A stretch of DNA of 58,870 nt from Bacillota bacterium (GTDB lineage: Bacteria; Bacillota; Sulfobacillia; Sulfobacillales; Sulfobacillaceae): positions 1-58,870 of the forward strand of contig JAKACM010000019.1 of NCBI GenBank assembly GCA_021821465.1, given 5' to 3'. Shown here one piece after another: positions 37,266-46,661 of this stretch. Numbering within the stretch: the first letter of the stretch is position 1; every line of letters begins with the position of its first letter. Made by a program: the position numbers and the translations under genes. The notes under the pieces are model-generated. The model was given only the letters and a program-made list of their open reading frames with translations, made no database searches and was not told the origin of the DNA.

Positions 37266-37554
37266 TTGTCAAAGTCTTGTCTTTCCGAGTACCGGAATCC
37301 GCGATCAAGAAATTAAGGCACACCTTTATGCGTGTTTTGGCGGGGAGTATTGGGTGGCAGATCCGGATGTCAAAACCCTAACTGTATACCAGTTGGGGAC
37401 GGGGGATACGAAATTTTGGCACTCTTTGATCCCGTTTGCAGGGGTGTTTAGTTTGGGTTTCGGGATAGGTAGGCCGTTAACCATGGCAACACTCGGTAGC
37501 CCAAGTGGGCGCTATACCGCTGATTCACTGCATTCCCTCTTCGTGCTGCTATAA
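37266..37554 (+). pseudogene. Uma2-family (DUF820) endonuclease-like remnant
   Basis: The frame contains LVFPSTGIRDQEIKAHLYAC and then GGEYWVADPDVKTLTVYQL. This matches the Uma2/DUF820 nuclease-fold pattern of SPST, then K-x-x-x-Y, then EYWI-VDP-x-x-x-T-V-x-V-Y. The N-terminal part is missing and the frame begins after a stop. These genes are common decaying elements in many genomes. Confidence 0.5.
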
Positions 37555-37557
37555 CGG

Positions 37558-38346
37558 CTAAAAAGAGCCGAAGGTCTCTTGAAAGGGACCTGATGTTAAC
37601 GCAAGCCCTCCGTCTACCGCGATGATTTGGCCTGTCACAAACCGCGCCAACGGACTAGCCAAAAAAACCGCTGCATCCGCCACCTCTTCCGGCGTGCCAA
37701 TCCGTTCGAGAGGCGTCGCCTGAACACACACCCGATGAAATTCCTCGAGCTTTTCCCCCATATAAAATTCTTCGGAATCCGTTGTGACCACGCCCGGGGC
37801 AATGCCATTGACGGTAATGTGGCGATGGCCTAACTCGGCTGCCAGATATCGCGTGAGACTTTCCACAGCACCTTTGGCCGAACCGATATTGCCGTAACGC
37901 GGGAGCGTAAACTGCGATCCATGACCTGTGACAGTAATGATGCGTCCTTCGCGTCCTTCCATTAAAGGAACGGCCCGTTGCGCACTGAGAATGAAGTTTT
38001 CCACCAGCATCCGGTATGTTCGCTGCACGTGATAGGGTTTAAGGTCCATAATGGGTTTAAAAGTCGACGCTGCGGCATTGGCCATAAAGATATCGAGTCC
38101 CTGCCACCGCTCTTCAATTTCGTTGAAGAGCCGATCAATTTCTTCGGAACTCTCCCATTCAGCGCGAATTACCAGCGCGTCACGTCCCATGGCTCGAATC
38201 TCCGCCGCCACAGTTCTGGCCAGTTCCGGTTGACGCCGGTAATGAACAACGACGTCGGCTCCTTCCCGTGCAAAGGCCAGTGCCGTTGCCCGCCCTATTC
38301 CCCGCGAACTGCCCGTCACCAAGGCCTTTTTGCCTGCGAGTAACAT
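37558..38346 (-). CDS. Short-chain dehydrogenase/reductase, FabL-like enoyl-ACP reductase
   Basis: This 262-residue Rossmann-fold NAD(P)H oxidoreductase has the cofactor motif TGSSRGIG at residues 11-18. The catalytic pair is Tyr151 and Lys158, a Y-x6-K spacing typical of enoyl-ACP reductases (FabI/FabL) rather than the Y-x3-K of most SDR enzymes. LTRYLAAEL and TVNGIAPGVVTTD also fit FabL. It would reduce trans-2-enoyl-ACP in fatty acid elongation. GAGGGGG precedes the ATG. It is a lone gene convergent with the nar operon. Confidence 0.78.
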   Translation of the reverse strand: MLLAGKKALVTGSSRGIGRATALAFAREGADVVVHYRRQPELARTVAAEIRAMGRDALVIRAEWESSEEIDRLFNEIEERWQGLDIFMANAAASTFKPIMDLKPYHVQRTYRMLVENFILSAQRAVPLMEGREGRIITVTGHGSQFTLPRYGNIGSAKGAVESLTRYLAAELGHRHITVNGIAPGVVTTDSEEFYMGEKLEEFHRVCVQATPLERIGTPEEVADAAVFLASPLARFVTGQIIAVDGGLALTSGPFQETFGSF

Positions 38347-38752
38347 CCATGTTCCCCCTCGTATGAGAAAACGATTATCCGATCGCTGTAACCGAACTGC
38401 GGCGTATACGCGAAAACGCCAAGCCGGATGGCTGGCCCAGTCACTGCGGTGTCCTGAATTACCGTGACCTTCTCATTATACAGATATTTGTCGTTAATAC
38501 AATGATACCATAACCTTAATAATATCACTAGCAACAAGTAAAACCATTGCCGACCAAATCCGTAAAACGGAAGGAGTTGGATGCTGTCGGTTTGACATTC
38601 TGATATTATCACCAGGGATTGGTCAGGTGAAAGTCTCAGCAAGAAGGGTTGGTATTTGGAATGACACGAGATATCCCGTCACCCATTACGAAACCCGGAC
38701 AATCTGTCTTGCCCTTCAGGTCATGAATGCCCTAATCAGCGCAAAAAAAGCG

Positions 38753-38793
38753 GGGCACGCCCTAGAAACTTTTCCTACGCCGTGCCCTTTTTT
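38753..38793 (+). terminator. Hairpin terminator
   Basis: GGGCACG at 38753-38759 pairs with CGTGCCC at 38781-38787 and is followed by TTTTTT. A run of A precedes the stem, so it could act in both directions. No intact gene is near enough to assign it to; it may mark the end of lost genes. Confidence 0.6.
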
Positions 38794-39012
38794 CTAGCTC
38801 GATATTACGTGAAGTGCCAGATCAGGCCATTGCCACGGTTGCGGATTTCCCGCAAGGGGTTGCTGAATGGTTTGCTGTACTCCGAGATTGTCCGTCTGGG
38901 TAATGACCAGGATCGATTGGGTCGCGACATCCCTATCAATCGTTTCTTTTCGTGTTATGAAATTTATCGTGATTAATCTATCAGGAGAAATTCATAGAGT
39001 GATCACGAATGG

Positions 39013-39084
39013 CGACGCACGACCGGTGCGTATACCCAACCAGACTTCAACCCTACTGCTGGGTGAGACCCTGGTCGTGCGTCG
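39013..39084. repeat. 12-bp perfect inverted repeat with a 48-base spacer
   Basis: CGACGCACGACC at 39013-39024 is repeated as its reverse complement at 39073-39084. The spacer contains a further CCCA/TGGG pairing. It lies 25 bases downstream of the DUF981 gene (minus strand), so it may be a stable 3' end structure of that transcript, although no U-tract follows. Confidence 0.55.
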
Positions 39085-39108
39085 GTCTCCCGTCCTGATG
39101 AGCAGGCC

Positions 39109-39684
39109 TTACTTGTGCATGCTCGCCGGCAGGTATTTCGCAAAGTCCAGAATATGAGCCCAGACGGCCTCATATCCGGTCACGGCCCAGATTAACGCAG
39201 CCACCCCTAAGATCACGGCGGTGACAATGGTGAGCCAACGTATCTTGCGCCACTGCAAAGCGGGAGCGGTCAAGACACCGCCCAGGCCGACCAAGATGTA
39301 ACCCAGTCCCGCTAGCAGAGGGGCTTTGGTCAATCCCAGATCCCAAATCCGCAAGCCGATCACCAGCGCCATGATTCCGCCAAACACTCCATATAAAGCG
39401 GGAATCAAGGGCTCCCATTCGAAGCCTAAGGTCACGGCGGCGGCGAGAAAGGCCGTACTGAGAAACAAGGCGGGTTCCCCAAATACGAGATTGTAGGAGC
39501 TGGGCAAGGGCCAGGTGATGACCATCACGAAGGCGGTCACAAACCCTAAAAGACCCGTCGCAAAGAATGCCGCGGCCCAACTCCGCCGGGCCCCCGGCTC
39601 GGGATTGACGTAGAGATAGTGGGCTAAGAGAGCCAAACCCGCTGTCAAGTTCACGAGCATGACGCCCAAAAAGTCAATAAACAT
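39109..39684 (-). CDS. DUF981 family membrane protein
   Basis: This is a 191-residue membrane protein with about six or seven hydrophobic segments, matching the DUF981 family found in acidophilic archaea and bacteria. The ATG at 39684 follows GGAAGGGA and is preferred over the upstream frame opening. The function of the family is unknown. Glycine-rich helices (YGVFGGIMALVIGLRIWDLG) and the lack of charged loops suggest a structural or small-solute role. It stands alone. Confidence 0.72.
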   Translation of the reverse strand: MFIDFLGVMLVNLTAGLALLAHYLYVNPEPGARRSWAAAFFATGLLGFVTAFVMVITWPLPSSYNLVFGEPALFLSTAFLAAAVTLGFEWEPLIPALYGVFGGIMALVIGLRIWDLGLTKAPLLAGLGYILVGLGGVLTAPALQWRKIRWLTIVTAVILGVAALIWAVTGYEAVWAHILDFAKYLPASMHK

Positions 39685-40228
39685 GATGGTTCCCTTCCTT
39701 TGTCTATGCCTTGGGAAAACCGGGAAGCGATAAAATCTGTAGAACCAGTCATAGTATGGTGCAAACGTTTCCAACAATCAGCGACCACAAAGGGCAGATT
39801 GGCCGGACAATAGGATTGTCACTCTAAGGCTAAATGGCGGCGTAGTGAAGCCATACGGCCTGCGGGGACGGTCCAAGTGGTATGGCGTGGGTGGATGGGG
39901 ATTCGGTAAAAAGCCTATGATGTGCTTGATAGAGGACCGTGACAATCGTCATGTCACTTGGGTAGTGTCCAGGAAATCGTGAACAGTTCAGACAAAACGG
40001 TAAATTTTGTTCCTGAGCAGTGGAACAGCAAGGAATCTCAATCGGGCTCTCTCATCACTTTTTTTGCTGAATATGGCACTCTTGGGAAATCCCAACAGAT
40101 CATGAAATTACGTCATCACGTGTTGCCACTTTAGACGCTGCATGTTCAGACAGAAAGGTAAGGAGGATTTAATTAGTCAGAATACTCAGCAAAGTAATTG
40201 TGTCTCCCTGTCGCGAATCACTGTCCTA
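39685..40228. other. Intergenic stretch, no gene seen
   Basis: No supported gene. The segment around 39965-40140 starts with GTGTCCAGGAAATCGTGAAC, reminiscent of an IS end, and is followed by a short frame ending at 40135 (YGTLGKSQQIMKLRHHVLPL). It may be a transposon scar, but I cannot name the element. Confidence 0.3.
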
Positions 40229-40849
40229 TGAACCTAGCTTATCCCCAGTTTTTATTGTGCGAATAGAATGAATTATCTATAGGAAAAAATGTCGGGATGC
40301 AAAGGAAAATCTCCTCTGTCGAAGAGATCGGGGGCAAGACACTCTCGTCGCGAGGAGGATCCCGATAATTCGATCAGAGTTGATCACAAGTTTTTTTTAT
40401 ATGAATACGAATGGGCAGTTATGACGCCCCCAACGCACTACCTTAGCCACTTTGGTCTGGGCGTTGCTATCGTCGGCGGATCCCTTGTTAGGGATTGGCA
40501 AAATCGGACGACGGTTGGCGATGGCTCCCCGCGATCCCCAACAGAAGGCTAAGTATGCGATCAAGCGCGTGGACCGCTTTGCGGGCAATCCAGGCCTGGA
40601 CATAGTCATGGCCCAAGGTGATTGGATTCGCTATGTCCTGGGGATACCCAAGAAGCTCTCATCCTGTGAGATTTGACCGATCCGGAAGATCACCTGCAGC
40701 AAATTCTGTCTTTAAACTGGCGCACTCATGGCTTCGTTCTGCCTTTGGCCTGGGTGACGGTGGGGAAACGTCCGCTTCTGGGGCGAGTGCGAGAAAGGTA
40801 AAGCGCCCTGCTTAAACGGGTCACGGGGCTGTGGCCCATACGCGTTGAC
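40229..40849 (+). mobile_element. Degraded IS4-like element (copy 2)
   Basis: This plus-strand remnant is clearly homologous to the one at 13430-14247. Both start with CTAG and TTATCCCCAGTTTTTATTG. Both then encode the same broken transposase (here SHFGLGVAIVGGSLVRDWQN and KYAIKRVDRFAGNPGLD). Frames shift several times. It ends abruptly near 40850, where a piece of the second IS4-like element begins. Confidence 0.65.
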
Positions 40850-41125
40850 TTATGGGGAATATCGTACTGAAGACGTTGTTTCCCGCGTTAAGTGGGTCAC
40901 CTTCAGTCCTGGATGTCGAGAAATCTTTGCGCGAGCTCAGGCGTTCCAAGCTAAAGTGGCAAAAAACTACATGAGACTGGATTCTTCGTGATTCTGCGGT
41001 ATTTATATGTCGTGTCTTTCTATGGATTGGAAATTTGCGTTGTGGACCTCTATAAAAAACCTCGGCCATCTCAAGCGGAGCAAGGCTTTGAGCCGTTATT
41101 TAAGCTTGAAAAAGGGAACTAATGC
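40850..41125 (-). mobile_element. Terminal fragment of the IS4-like element seen at 41741-43326
   Basis: The minus strand repeats, with many changes, the right end and first transposase codons of the nearby full-length element. Both begin IPQNHE and then diverge. The outer segment (AAGGCTTTGAGCCGTTATTT and AAGCTTGAAAAAG) parallels the end at 43290-43326. Stops interrupt the frame, so it is an old fragment. Confidence 0.6.
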
Positions 41126-41304
41126 ATTGACTTTTCGGTGTACTGGCTATGGGTTCATTGGTCCCTGTGCAGAAATTTCTTGACCTTGCTGCCGAGGATT
41201 AACCGTGATGACGTTTGAATCCAACAGAGGATAACCTGCTGAGCTACAAGAGGCTTTGGCGGGATTAGGAACAATACCAGCTTCCCAACAATATAGAAGG
41301 TCGT

Positions 41305-41655
41305 TTATTGGAGATTGACAACCCTTGAAGTCTGATGTTGGGCTTGCCACTGGCGGGTCAATTGCTCTTGAAATTGGGGCGTTTGAGATTCTTTTTTAAA
41401 GTGGACAACGTACGCGTTTTGTCGGGCGATACTGGCCGCCGACGGAGACGTACTGGTCCCGTAGCGGACGTGATGAAGACGATTGTATTGGTAAATGGCA
41501 TGGAGTTCTTCGGTTCGGATGCGCTGTTGGCTGACGCTGAGGCCGGCGCTTGGATTAGAGGCGGCCGGATTCGCTCTGGTAAATGCAGAGGTGGTTATCA
41601 ATAAGAAACTGCCTGTAAGAGGGATCGCCACAAGCGCTAAAAATTTAGAATGCAA
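41305..41655 (-). CDS. Putative exported hypothetical protein
   Basis: The frame starts at a TTG at 41655, nine bases after AGAGGAGG, and encodes 116 residues. The first 35 residues form a signal peptide (HSKFLALVAIPLTGSFLLIT then a small-residue region). The mature part is polar and Gln/Ser-rich. After its stop a neighbouring frame stays open to 41147 with protein-like sequence (SSAGYPLLDSNVITVNPRQQ), so the original protein may have been longer and suffered a frameshift near 41340. No family is recognised. Confidence 0.5.
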   Translation of the reverse strand: MHSKFLALVAIPLTGSFLLITTSAFTRANPAASNPSAGLSVSQQRIRTEELHAIYQYNRLHHVRYGTSTSPSAASIARQNAYVVHFKKESQTPQFQEQLTRQWQAQHQTSRVVNLQ

Positions 41656-41740
41656 TTGAGATTTCCTCCTCTGCTCAATGATATACCGAAAAAGAACACC
41701 GCGACACTCCATCTAATCATTAGTTTATTCATAATAATAA

Positions 41741-43326
41741 CTCAACTTTCCAAGGCCAAAAGCGGTCTGAAAGCCTTGATATTATTGACTTAGCTCGCTT
41801 TCAATAATCCTATTGATGCCGTGCGCACAATGCGATCACGCAAGTGCCAGGGAATGCGCTGGAGAAATCCCGCAAAAAAGGTCTCGACTTGCGCTTCGGT
41901 CAATTCTAAATCGTTCTGAAGACTCGCCGCAAAGGCGGCGAGAATCTGATCGACAACCCAGCCAAAGGCGATGTCTTCCAGCTCTTGGCAGTGCGCGTAA
42001 AAGAGGTCGCCGATGGTTCGTGGATCTTCCTCTTTCCGCGCTTCCAGGGCCAGCCATTGGTACCGGAGACAGACAATGGCCACAGGGGCGACGCACCCTT
42101 CGTACGATCGTCCCTGATATTCCCGGGGAATGCCCAGCAGACTTTTAGCCACTTTAAAGAAGGTTTCGATAGCCCACCGCTTGCCATACAGCCGCACGAC
42201 TTCGTCGTCTGCGAGGGTCAGGTCGGTGCTCCAGAGCGCCAACCATTCCTTCGATTCACTGCGCCGATCCCGAACGCACACGATTTTTAGCGGCAGGGTG
42301 CCCGTCTCGGTGCGGAGCATCACCCGACAAGACCCAATCAAGTCACTCCGGCCCCATTGGGGCCGGATCAGCTGGCGATAGAGTTGATTGAGTGTGAACG
42401 GGTGATGATGATAGGTGTAGTGGATATGCGGGGAGGCCTTCACCATCCCAATGACATCCAATCCGGTAGTCCGCACGATTTCGCCGACTCACTGACCGGT
42501 GGTAAACCACCGATCAAATAAGACGTAACGGGCGGTAATGCCGACTTGTAACGCATCGCGGAGGGCGCGAACGACTAGCGTCGGTGCAGATTCTAGGGCT
42601 TCCCGACGTCGTCGGGCTCCTACGGACCGTTTATCCACCTGAGATTCCGTGTCCCGACGCCGATTCGAGGCCTTTTGCGATCCCACGAGCGAAAAGATGA
42701 GCGGGAGAAAGGTTGTGCCATCCGACCAACCCACCGTCAGCCAGCGAAATCCCCAACGATATCGATGTTCGACATGATCATAAACCCGCGAAAGAAAGTC
42801 TACCGTCCGACTCCGATGGCGATCACAGAGCGAATCATCGACGATCAACACGGCGTCCCGTTGTGTGAAACGGCTCAGCCATCGGGTCGTGGCGACACTG
42901 AGGGTCAAAAGCAGGCGGCGCCAGTTGATATGGGGATTCTTGAGTAAGGCATAGACGGTACTTTTCTGGAAGGGTAACGGTTCGTCTGATGACGTGGACG
43001 CCTCCTTAAACCAGCGCCAGAGGTTACGTTCCGTACACACGAGGCCCATCAGAAATTGAATGATGAGGCTCCCGGGCACTCCAATCGTCCGCGATCGTAC
43101 GCCAGCCTGCGCCAGCAGGCGTCCCAGGCCAAATTGGCGAAAAAATGCCGTCACACTGGATTTTTCGTGATTCTGTGGTATCATATATTTTGCCTCTTTC
43201 TAGAGATTTGTGTCTAAACAATTATACCAAGAAAGAGGCACTTTGCGTTGTCAATCTCAATAAAAAAATTTATCAATCTCAAGCAGCGTAAGGCTTCGAG
43301 CCGTTATTTTAGCTTGGAAAGTTGAG
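41741..43326 (-). mobile_element. IS4-like insertion sequence, near full length
   Basis: The element is bounded by inverted repeats. CTCAACTTTCCAAG at 41741-41754 matches the reverse complement of the sequence ending at 43326. Looser similarity extends further in (GCCTT near both ends). ATAATAAT occurs just outside both ends and may be the target duplication, offset by two bases. It carries one transposase gene on the minus strand, interrupted by a stop. A damaged relative of its right end lies at 40850-41125. Confidence 0.75.
41790..43184 (-). pseudogene. IS4-family transposase with an in-frame TGA
   Basis: The first 231 codons (opening MIPQNHEKSSVTAFFRQFGL) hold the first catalytic aspartate region, DAVLIVDDSLCDRH, and YVLFDRWF for the second. 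A TGA follows FTTGQ at 42491-42489. The same frame then continues for about 230 codons (IVRTTGLDVIGMVKASPHIH, with LYGKRWAIETFFKVAK carrying the catalytic glutamate) to a stop at 41790. One base change would restore a transposase of about 464 residues, so inactivation looks recent, or the stop is an error. Confidence 0.78.
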
Positions 43327-43364
43327 ATAATAATTTAGGAAAAGTTTGCACGGAAATCATGGTT

Positions 43365-43730
43365 TCATACCGAGTATGATGTGTATCTCGTGTCCTCTAC
43401 TGACTTGGCGTGATGTGCCGTTCCACTAACCACCACGATAGCAGGCGCGAAGCGGGCGCAATAGCGGCTCCGAAGAGCCAGATGAACGAGTGCCCATAAA
43501 AACACAAATCCCGCAAGACACAATGGACTGCCAATCGCAATCAGCCAGATCATGTTGGGGCTATTAAGGGGGATTCGAAGTGCCCCTCCTTTCGCCGCTT
43601 GTTCGCCGAAACAAGTGATGTGGTAGGCACCAACCAGCTGCGGAAATTGCAAGGTGGTGACGAGATCGTCTAGGGAGACGATCTCGTCCGCACAGCGTTC
43701 GCAATAGATGGCAGGAGTTTTGCCTTTCAG
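43365..43730 (-). CDS. Hypothetical membrane protein with an N-terminal zinc-ribbon-like pair
   Basis: The minus-strand frame encodes KGKTPAIYCERCADEIVSLD, a CxxC segment like a zinc ribbon. A further cysteine follows in YHITCFGEQAAKGG, then two hydrophobic helices (IWLIAIGSPLCLAGFVFLW and neighbours). No ATG, GTG or TTG lies near the beginning. GGAGAGG sits six bases before a CTG at 43730, which I take as the probable start, giving 121 residues; a TTG further in (43652) would cut off the CxxC segment. The function is unknown. Confidence 0.5.
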   Translation of the reverse strand: MKGKTPAIYCERCADEIVSLDDLVTTLQFPQLVGAYHITCFGEQAAKGGALRIPLNSPNMIWLIAIGSPLCLAGFVFLWALVHLALRSRYCARFAPAIVVVSGTAHHAKSVEDTRYTSYSV

Positions 43731-44409
43731 AATAATCCTCTCCGTTTAGCTGTTGTACCCGGGAACATAGGTATCGATTCCTCGGTTAAAGTTTGACTCG
43801 GCAGTTTAGAATTCTTCCTAAAGATATGAATAATGAATGTAAAGGTCGATAACCATTGGCAGATACCCAGTCGTACAATTTGCTTCCGGCCTGCCTGGGC
43901 TGTTGAGAGACTTAAGAGATTCAAGGTTTACCTCATAACCCCTCACGATCGCCCGTCATTACACCGAGAACCCGGCTGCCTCCATTTCACACATACACGT
44001 GCTTATAGCCATAAGTATACGCGTTCCCAATCTCTGATGTCATCCCGGCGTTCTCATTTCACAAGATGGCGATGAAAGGTGCGACATCCACGACAACCTA
44101 TCCCGCCGTAGTTTTCTCTACCAAAAATTCATCTGCACACCCAGTCAATAACAGACCCTCAATGAGGGTGATCCATTTTCCCGAGAACACTCGAGCTGAG
44201 TCAATCTGAACACAATGGTAAAAAATCAACATGATGTGGAGTGGACGGTGATACCCGCCGACCCGAGGATGATGAGCTCCTCCTCATCAATCGTTGGTCA
44301 GTGCACATGAACGATATTATCGAGCCTTTTGCCCGAGCCCCCGTCACCGGGCTAGGTGCCAGGTCGTCGGCTTGTTTCCAAACTCGTGCAATTCTCGAAA
44401 CACGGGGCG
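43731..44409. other. Gene-poor stretch
   Basis: No supported gene. Short frames on both strands have neither start signals nor recognisable products. The 44201-44525 frames are the shadow of the hydrolase pseudogene's 3' end and its flank. Confidence 0.35.
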
Positions 44410-45255
44410 TTATCCATGAAATCCCCGGGTCAACGCCTGAATGGCCTGCCAAACCGCGACTTTGGCTTGGTCATAGGCACCTAAGGCGAGGTAGAACCCG
44501 TGCGTCATTCCGTCATACCGGCTGACTTCCACGGGCACTCCAGCGGCCTTGAGCCTGTCCGCGTAGGCACCTCTCCCTCGTCACGGGTCGTATTCGGCCG
44601 TGATAATCAACGCCGGAGGAAGACCCGACAAATCAGGCGCCAATAGCGGCGACGCATACACGTTTTTTCCGTCGTCAGCGTGCTTCAAGTAGTTCCGCCA
44701 AAACCACTTCATCGTATCCGCGGTTAATCCGTAGCCCACGGCGTTGTCGATGTAGGACTGCGACTCGAACGAGTAGTGTGTGACCGGACAAAACAAAAGT
44801 TGGAAGCGTGGCAATTGCATCCGCTGATCCCGAGCCATGAGTGCCACGGCCGCTGCAAGATTAGCCCCGGCACTATCGCCGCTGACTGCCACATCGTCCG
44901 CGGTCGCCGGTAATCGACCGATACGACGACCGCATTCACCTCGTTGGTGATCTGCCGACACAACACATCGGCCGTGTCCAAATCCCCGACCGTCCATCCC
45001 CCGCCATGCAAATACAGCAATGCGGGAAATGGGCCTTCGCCGACGGGCGTATAAATGTGTACCGCCGGGATTTCACCTCCGGGACCAGGAATCGCCCGAT
45101 TTCCCACACGTCCCACGGTCATGGCCGGGCCGGAGTTGGGGTTGAGATTGGCCGTTCGCGCTTGCTCCACGGAGAGTTCATGCAAAGGCAGACTCTAAAG
45201 CCCCTAACTGTTTCAATGTGTCGAGCACCGATTGCACTTGTGGATCCAATGGCAC
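44410..45255 (-). pseudogene. Alpha/beta hydrolase (hormone-sensitive lipase family), decayed
   Basis: The reading starts at a GTG at 45255 after AAGGGGG (PLDPQVQSVLDTLKQLGAL), then shifts frame near 45185. Family motifs survive: oxyanion-hole HGGGW, nucleophile GDSAGANLAA, the aspartate region ITAEYDP and the histidine region GMTHGF. About 30 codons between the DYR segment and the nucleophile elbow are lost, and another shift lies near 44580. The ancestor was an esterase/lipase of the HSL group with Ser-Asp-His catalysis. It has at least three lesions, so it is dead. Confidence 0.8.
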
Positions 45256-45534
45256 GGAAATAACCCCCTTCAGTCGACATCTTTGCGGTTACCCGGTCGC
45301 TGTTTTCGTCCTCATGGGATGAAGTATCCCCCGTTTATTCTCAGGGGGGCCACCTCAGATTAATAGCCAAATTAACCCCATTCTGGCGTCAGACATTCGC
45401 ATTGTGTTGGCGAGAATTCCTTCTTGTGAGAAGGGAGTCGTTCGGCGATTACAAATTGCCTTAATACTTACCGGAACCAAATCATTGTCACTGGGCAGGA
45501 CAGATGTATTCCCAGCAAATCGAGCACAGCGTCA

Positions 45535-46143
45535 TTAACGCCATTTCACCACTTGTTCGTAAGGTAAGAAATCGCGAGCTGCCAAAGTTTCCTCAGGTCG
45601 GCCGAAGGGAAGTTGTGCAACCAAAGTCCAGTCGCCCGGGATATCCCACTCCCGTTTTACTACCTCGTCAATCAGGGGATTGTAATGTTGCAGGGAGGCC
45701 CCCAATCCCTGTGCGGATAAGCACAGCCAGACGGCGTATTGCACCATGCCACTCCCTTCCAAGGACCACCCGGGAAATTTGTTCTGGTATAACGTATACA
45801 ATTGCTGATAATTGCTGACGGTGGATTGATCGACAAAAAACAATACTGTTCCTGCTCCATGGCTCCATCCTTGTAATCGGGTCTTGGTGTCCGCAAACGC
45901 ATTCGCAGGCACGATCGAACGTAATGTCTCTTTGACCATGTCCCACAGTTTTTCGTGACTGTCTCCCATCAGCACGACCATTCGATCACTTTGCATATTG
46001 AAAGCCGAGGGCGCTTTCAGGGCCAACTGAATGGCCTCTTCAATAGTCTCTCGGGTAATCTCAGGCGTCCGTGTGATACTACGAATGGAACGACGCGCGT
46101 GAATGGCCTCGACGAGTGTTTTCTTCTGCAGTGTGTTTCCCAT
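45535..46143 (-). CDS. Nitroreductase family protein
   Basis: This FMN-dependent oxidoreductase of 202 residues reduces nitro compounds or quinones with NAD(P)H. Family features are the FMN-binding start ARRSIRSI (residues 14-21 region), PSAFNMQ and the C-terminal VAQLPFGRPEE. The ATG at 46143 follows GAGAGGATG, and the longer upstream frame is not needed. It lies on the same strand as a decayed quinone oxidoreductase, both possibly driven from the MerR-type promoter at 46602-46634. Confidence 0.85.
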   Translation of the reverse strand: MGNTLQKKTLVEAIHARRSIRSITRTPEITRETIEEAIQLALKAPSAFNMQSDRMVVLMGDSHEKLWDMVKETLRSIVPANAFADTKTRLQGWSHGAGTVLFFVDQSTVSNYQQLYTLYQNKFPGWSLEGSGMVQYAVWLCLSAQGLGASLQHYNPLIDEVVKREWDIPGDWTLVAQLPFGRPEETLAARDFLPYEQVVKWR

Positions 46144-46270
46144 GATTGAACATCCTCTCGCTTTAGATTTCTTATTGGTATCAGAATCGCACTGACAATA
46201 ACCGACCCTGAAGTCACAGGTGCACAGAGATGAGCCATGCCCAGGTTGTGACACGCCAACCTCCCAAGGA

Positions 46271-46546
46271 TTAGGCTAAGCAACTGCCCTCCGAGAAACT
46301 CCGGGCCACAAAGGCCACAGCGCCTATCAGCGCAGGGCCCGCGGGTATTAAATGACGCGCCGGTAACCAGAGCGGATAATACTGATGCTCACGATAAGCG
46401 CCCTTGCACTGATAAATATCCAGGTAGTCGATGCCCGGCACCTTGATCTGGACCAAAGCCCCCTTGGCATCTGATGTCGGCATAGATCAATCTTCCGTGA
46501 TCAACACCTCGGGTCCGCCAATCTGCTGCATGCGTATGGACCGCAT
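46271..46546 (-). pseudogene. Zinc-type quinone oxidoreductase N-terminal remnant
   Basis: The frame from ATG 46546 reads MRSIRMQQIGGPEVLITED, then a TGA, then MPTSDAKGALVQIKVPGIDY and LDIYQCKGAYREHQY. This is the typical start of NADPH:quinone oxidoreductases of the medium-chain dehydrogenase superfamily. Only the first quarter remains and the rest is lost. It is divergent from the MerR gene and directly downstream of the MerR-type promoter, so it was probably the regulator's original target. Confidence 0.6.
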
Positions 46547-46601
46547 GGCTCATCACGCTTTCTGATAGGATACGCCCTTGCTATTCGAGCGTTCAGGGAA
46601 T

Positions 46602-46634
46602 AGGATAAACCTTGACACTAATGTTAAGGTCAAG
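46602..46634 (-). promoter_or_regulatory. MerR-type promoter/operator facing the nitroreductase
   Basis: On the minus strand TTGACC (46633-46628) and TATCCT (46607-46602) are separated by 20 bases, an over-long spacer typical of MerR-activated promoters. The palindrome with arms CTTGAC at 46611-46616 and GTCAAG at 46629-46634 covers the spacer. The MerR-family gene starts 28 bases away in the opposite direction. Confidence 0.7.
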
Positions 46635-46661
46635 AGGTTTTCTGAGTAAGGAGAAATCATT

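Noticed and set aside
41790..43184. Stop-codon reassignment suggested by several single in-frame stops
   Set aside because: The stops are both TAA and TGA, occur only in mobile or decaying genes, and intact genes use all three stops normally.
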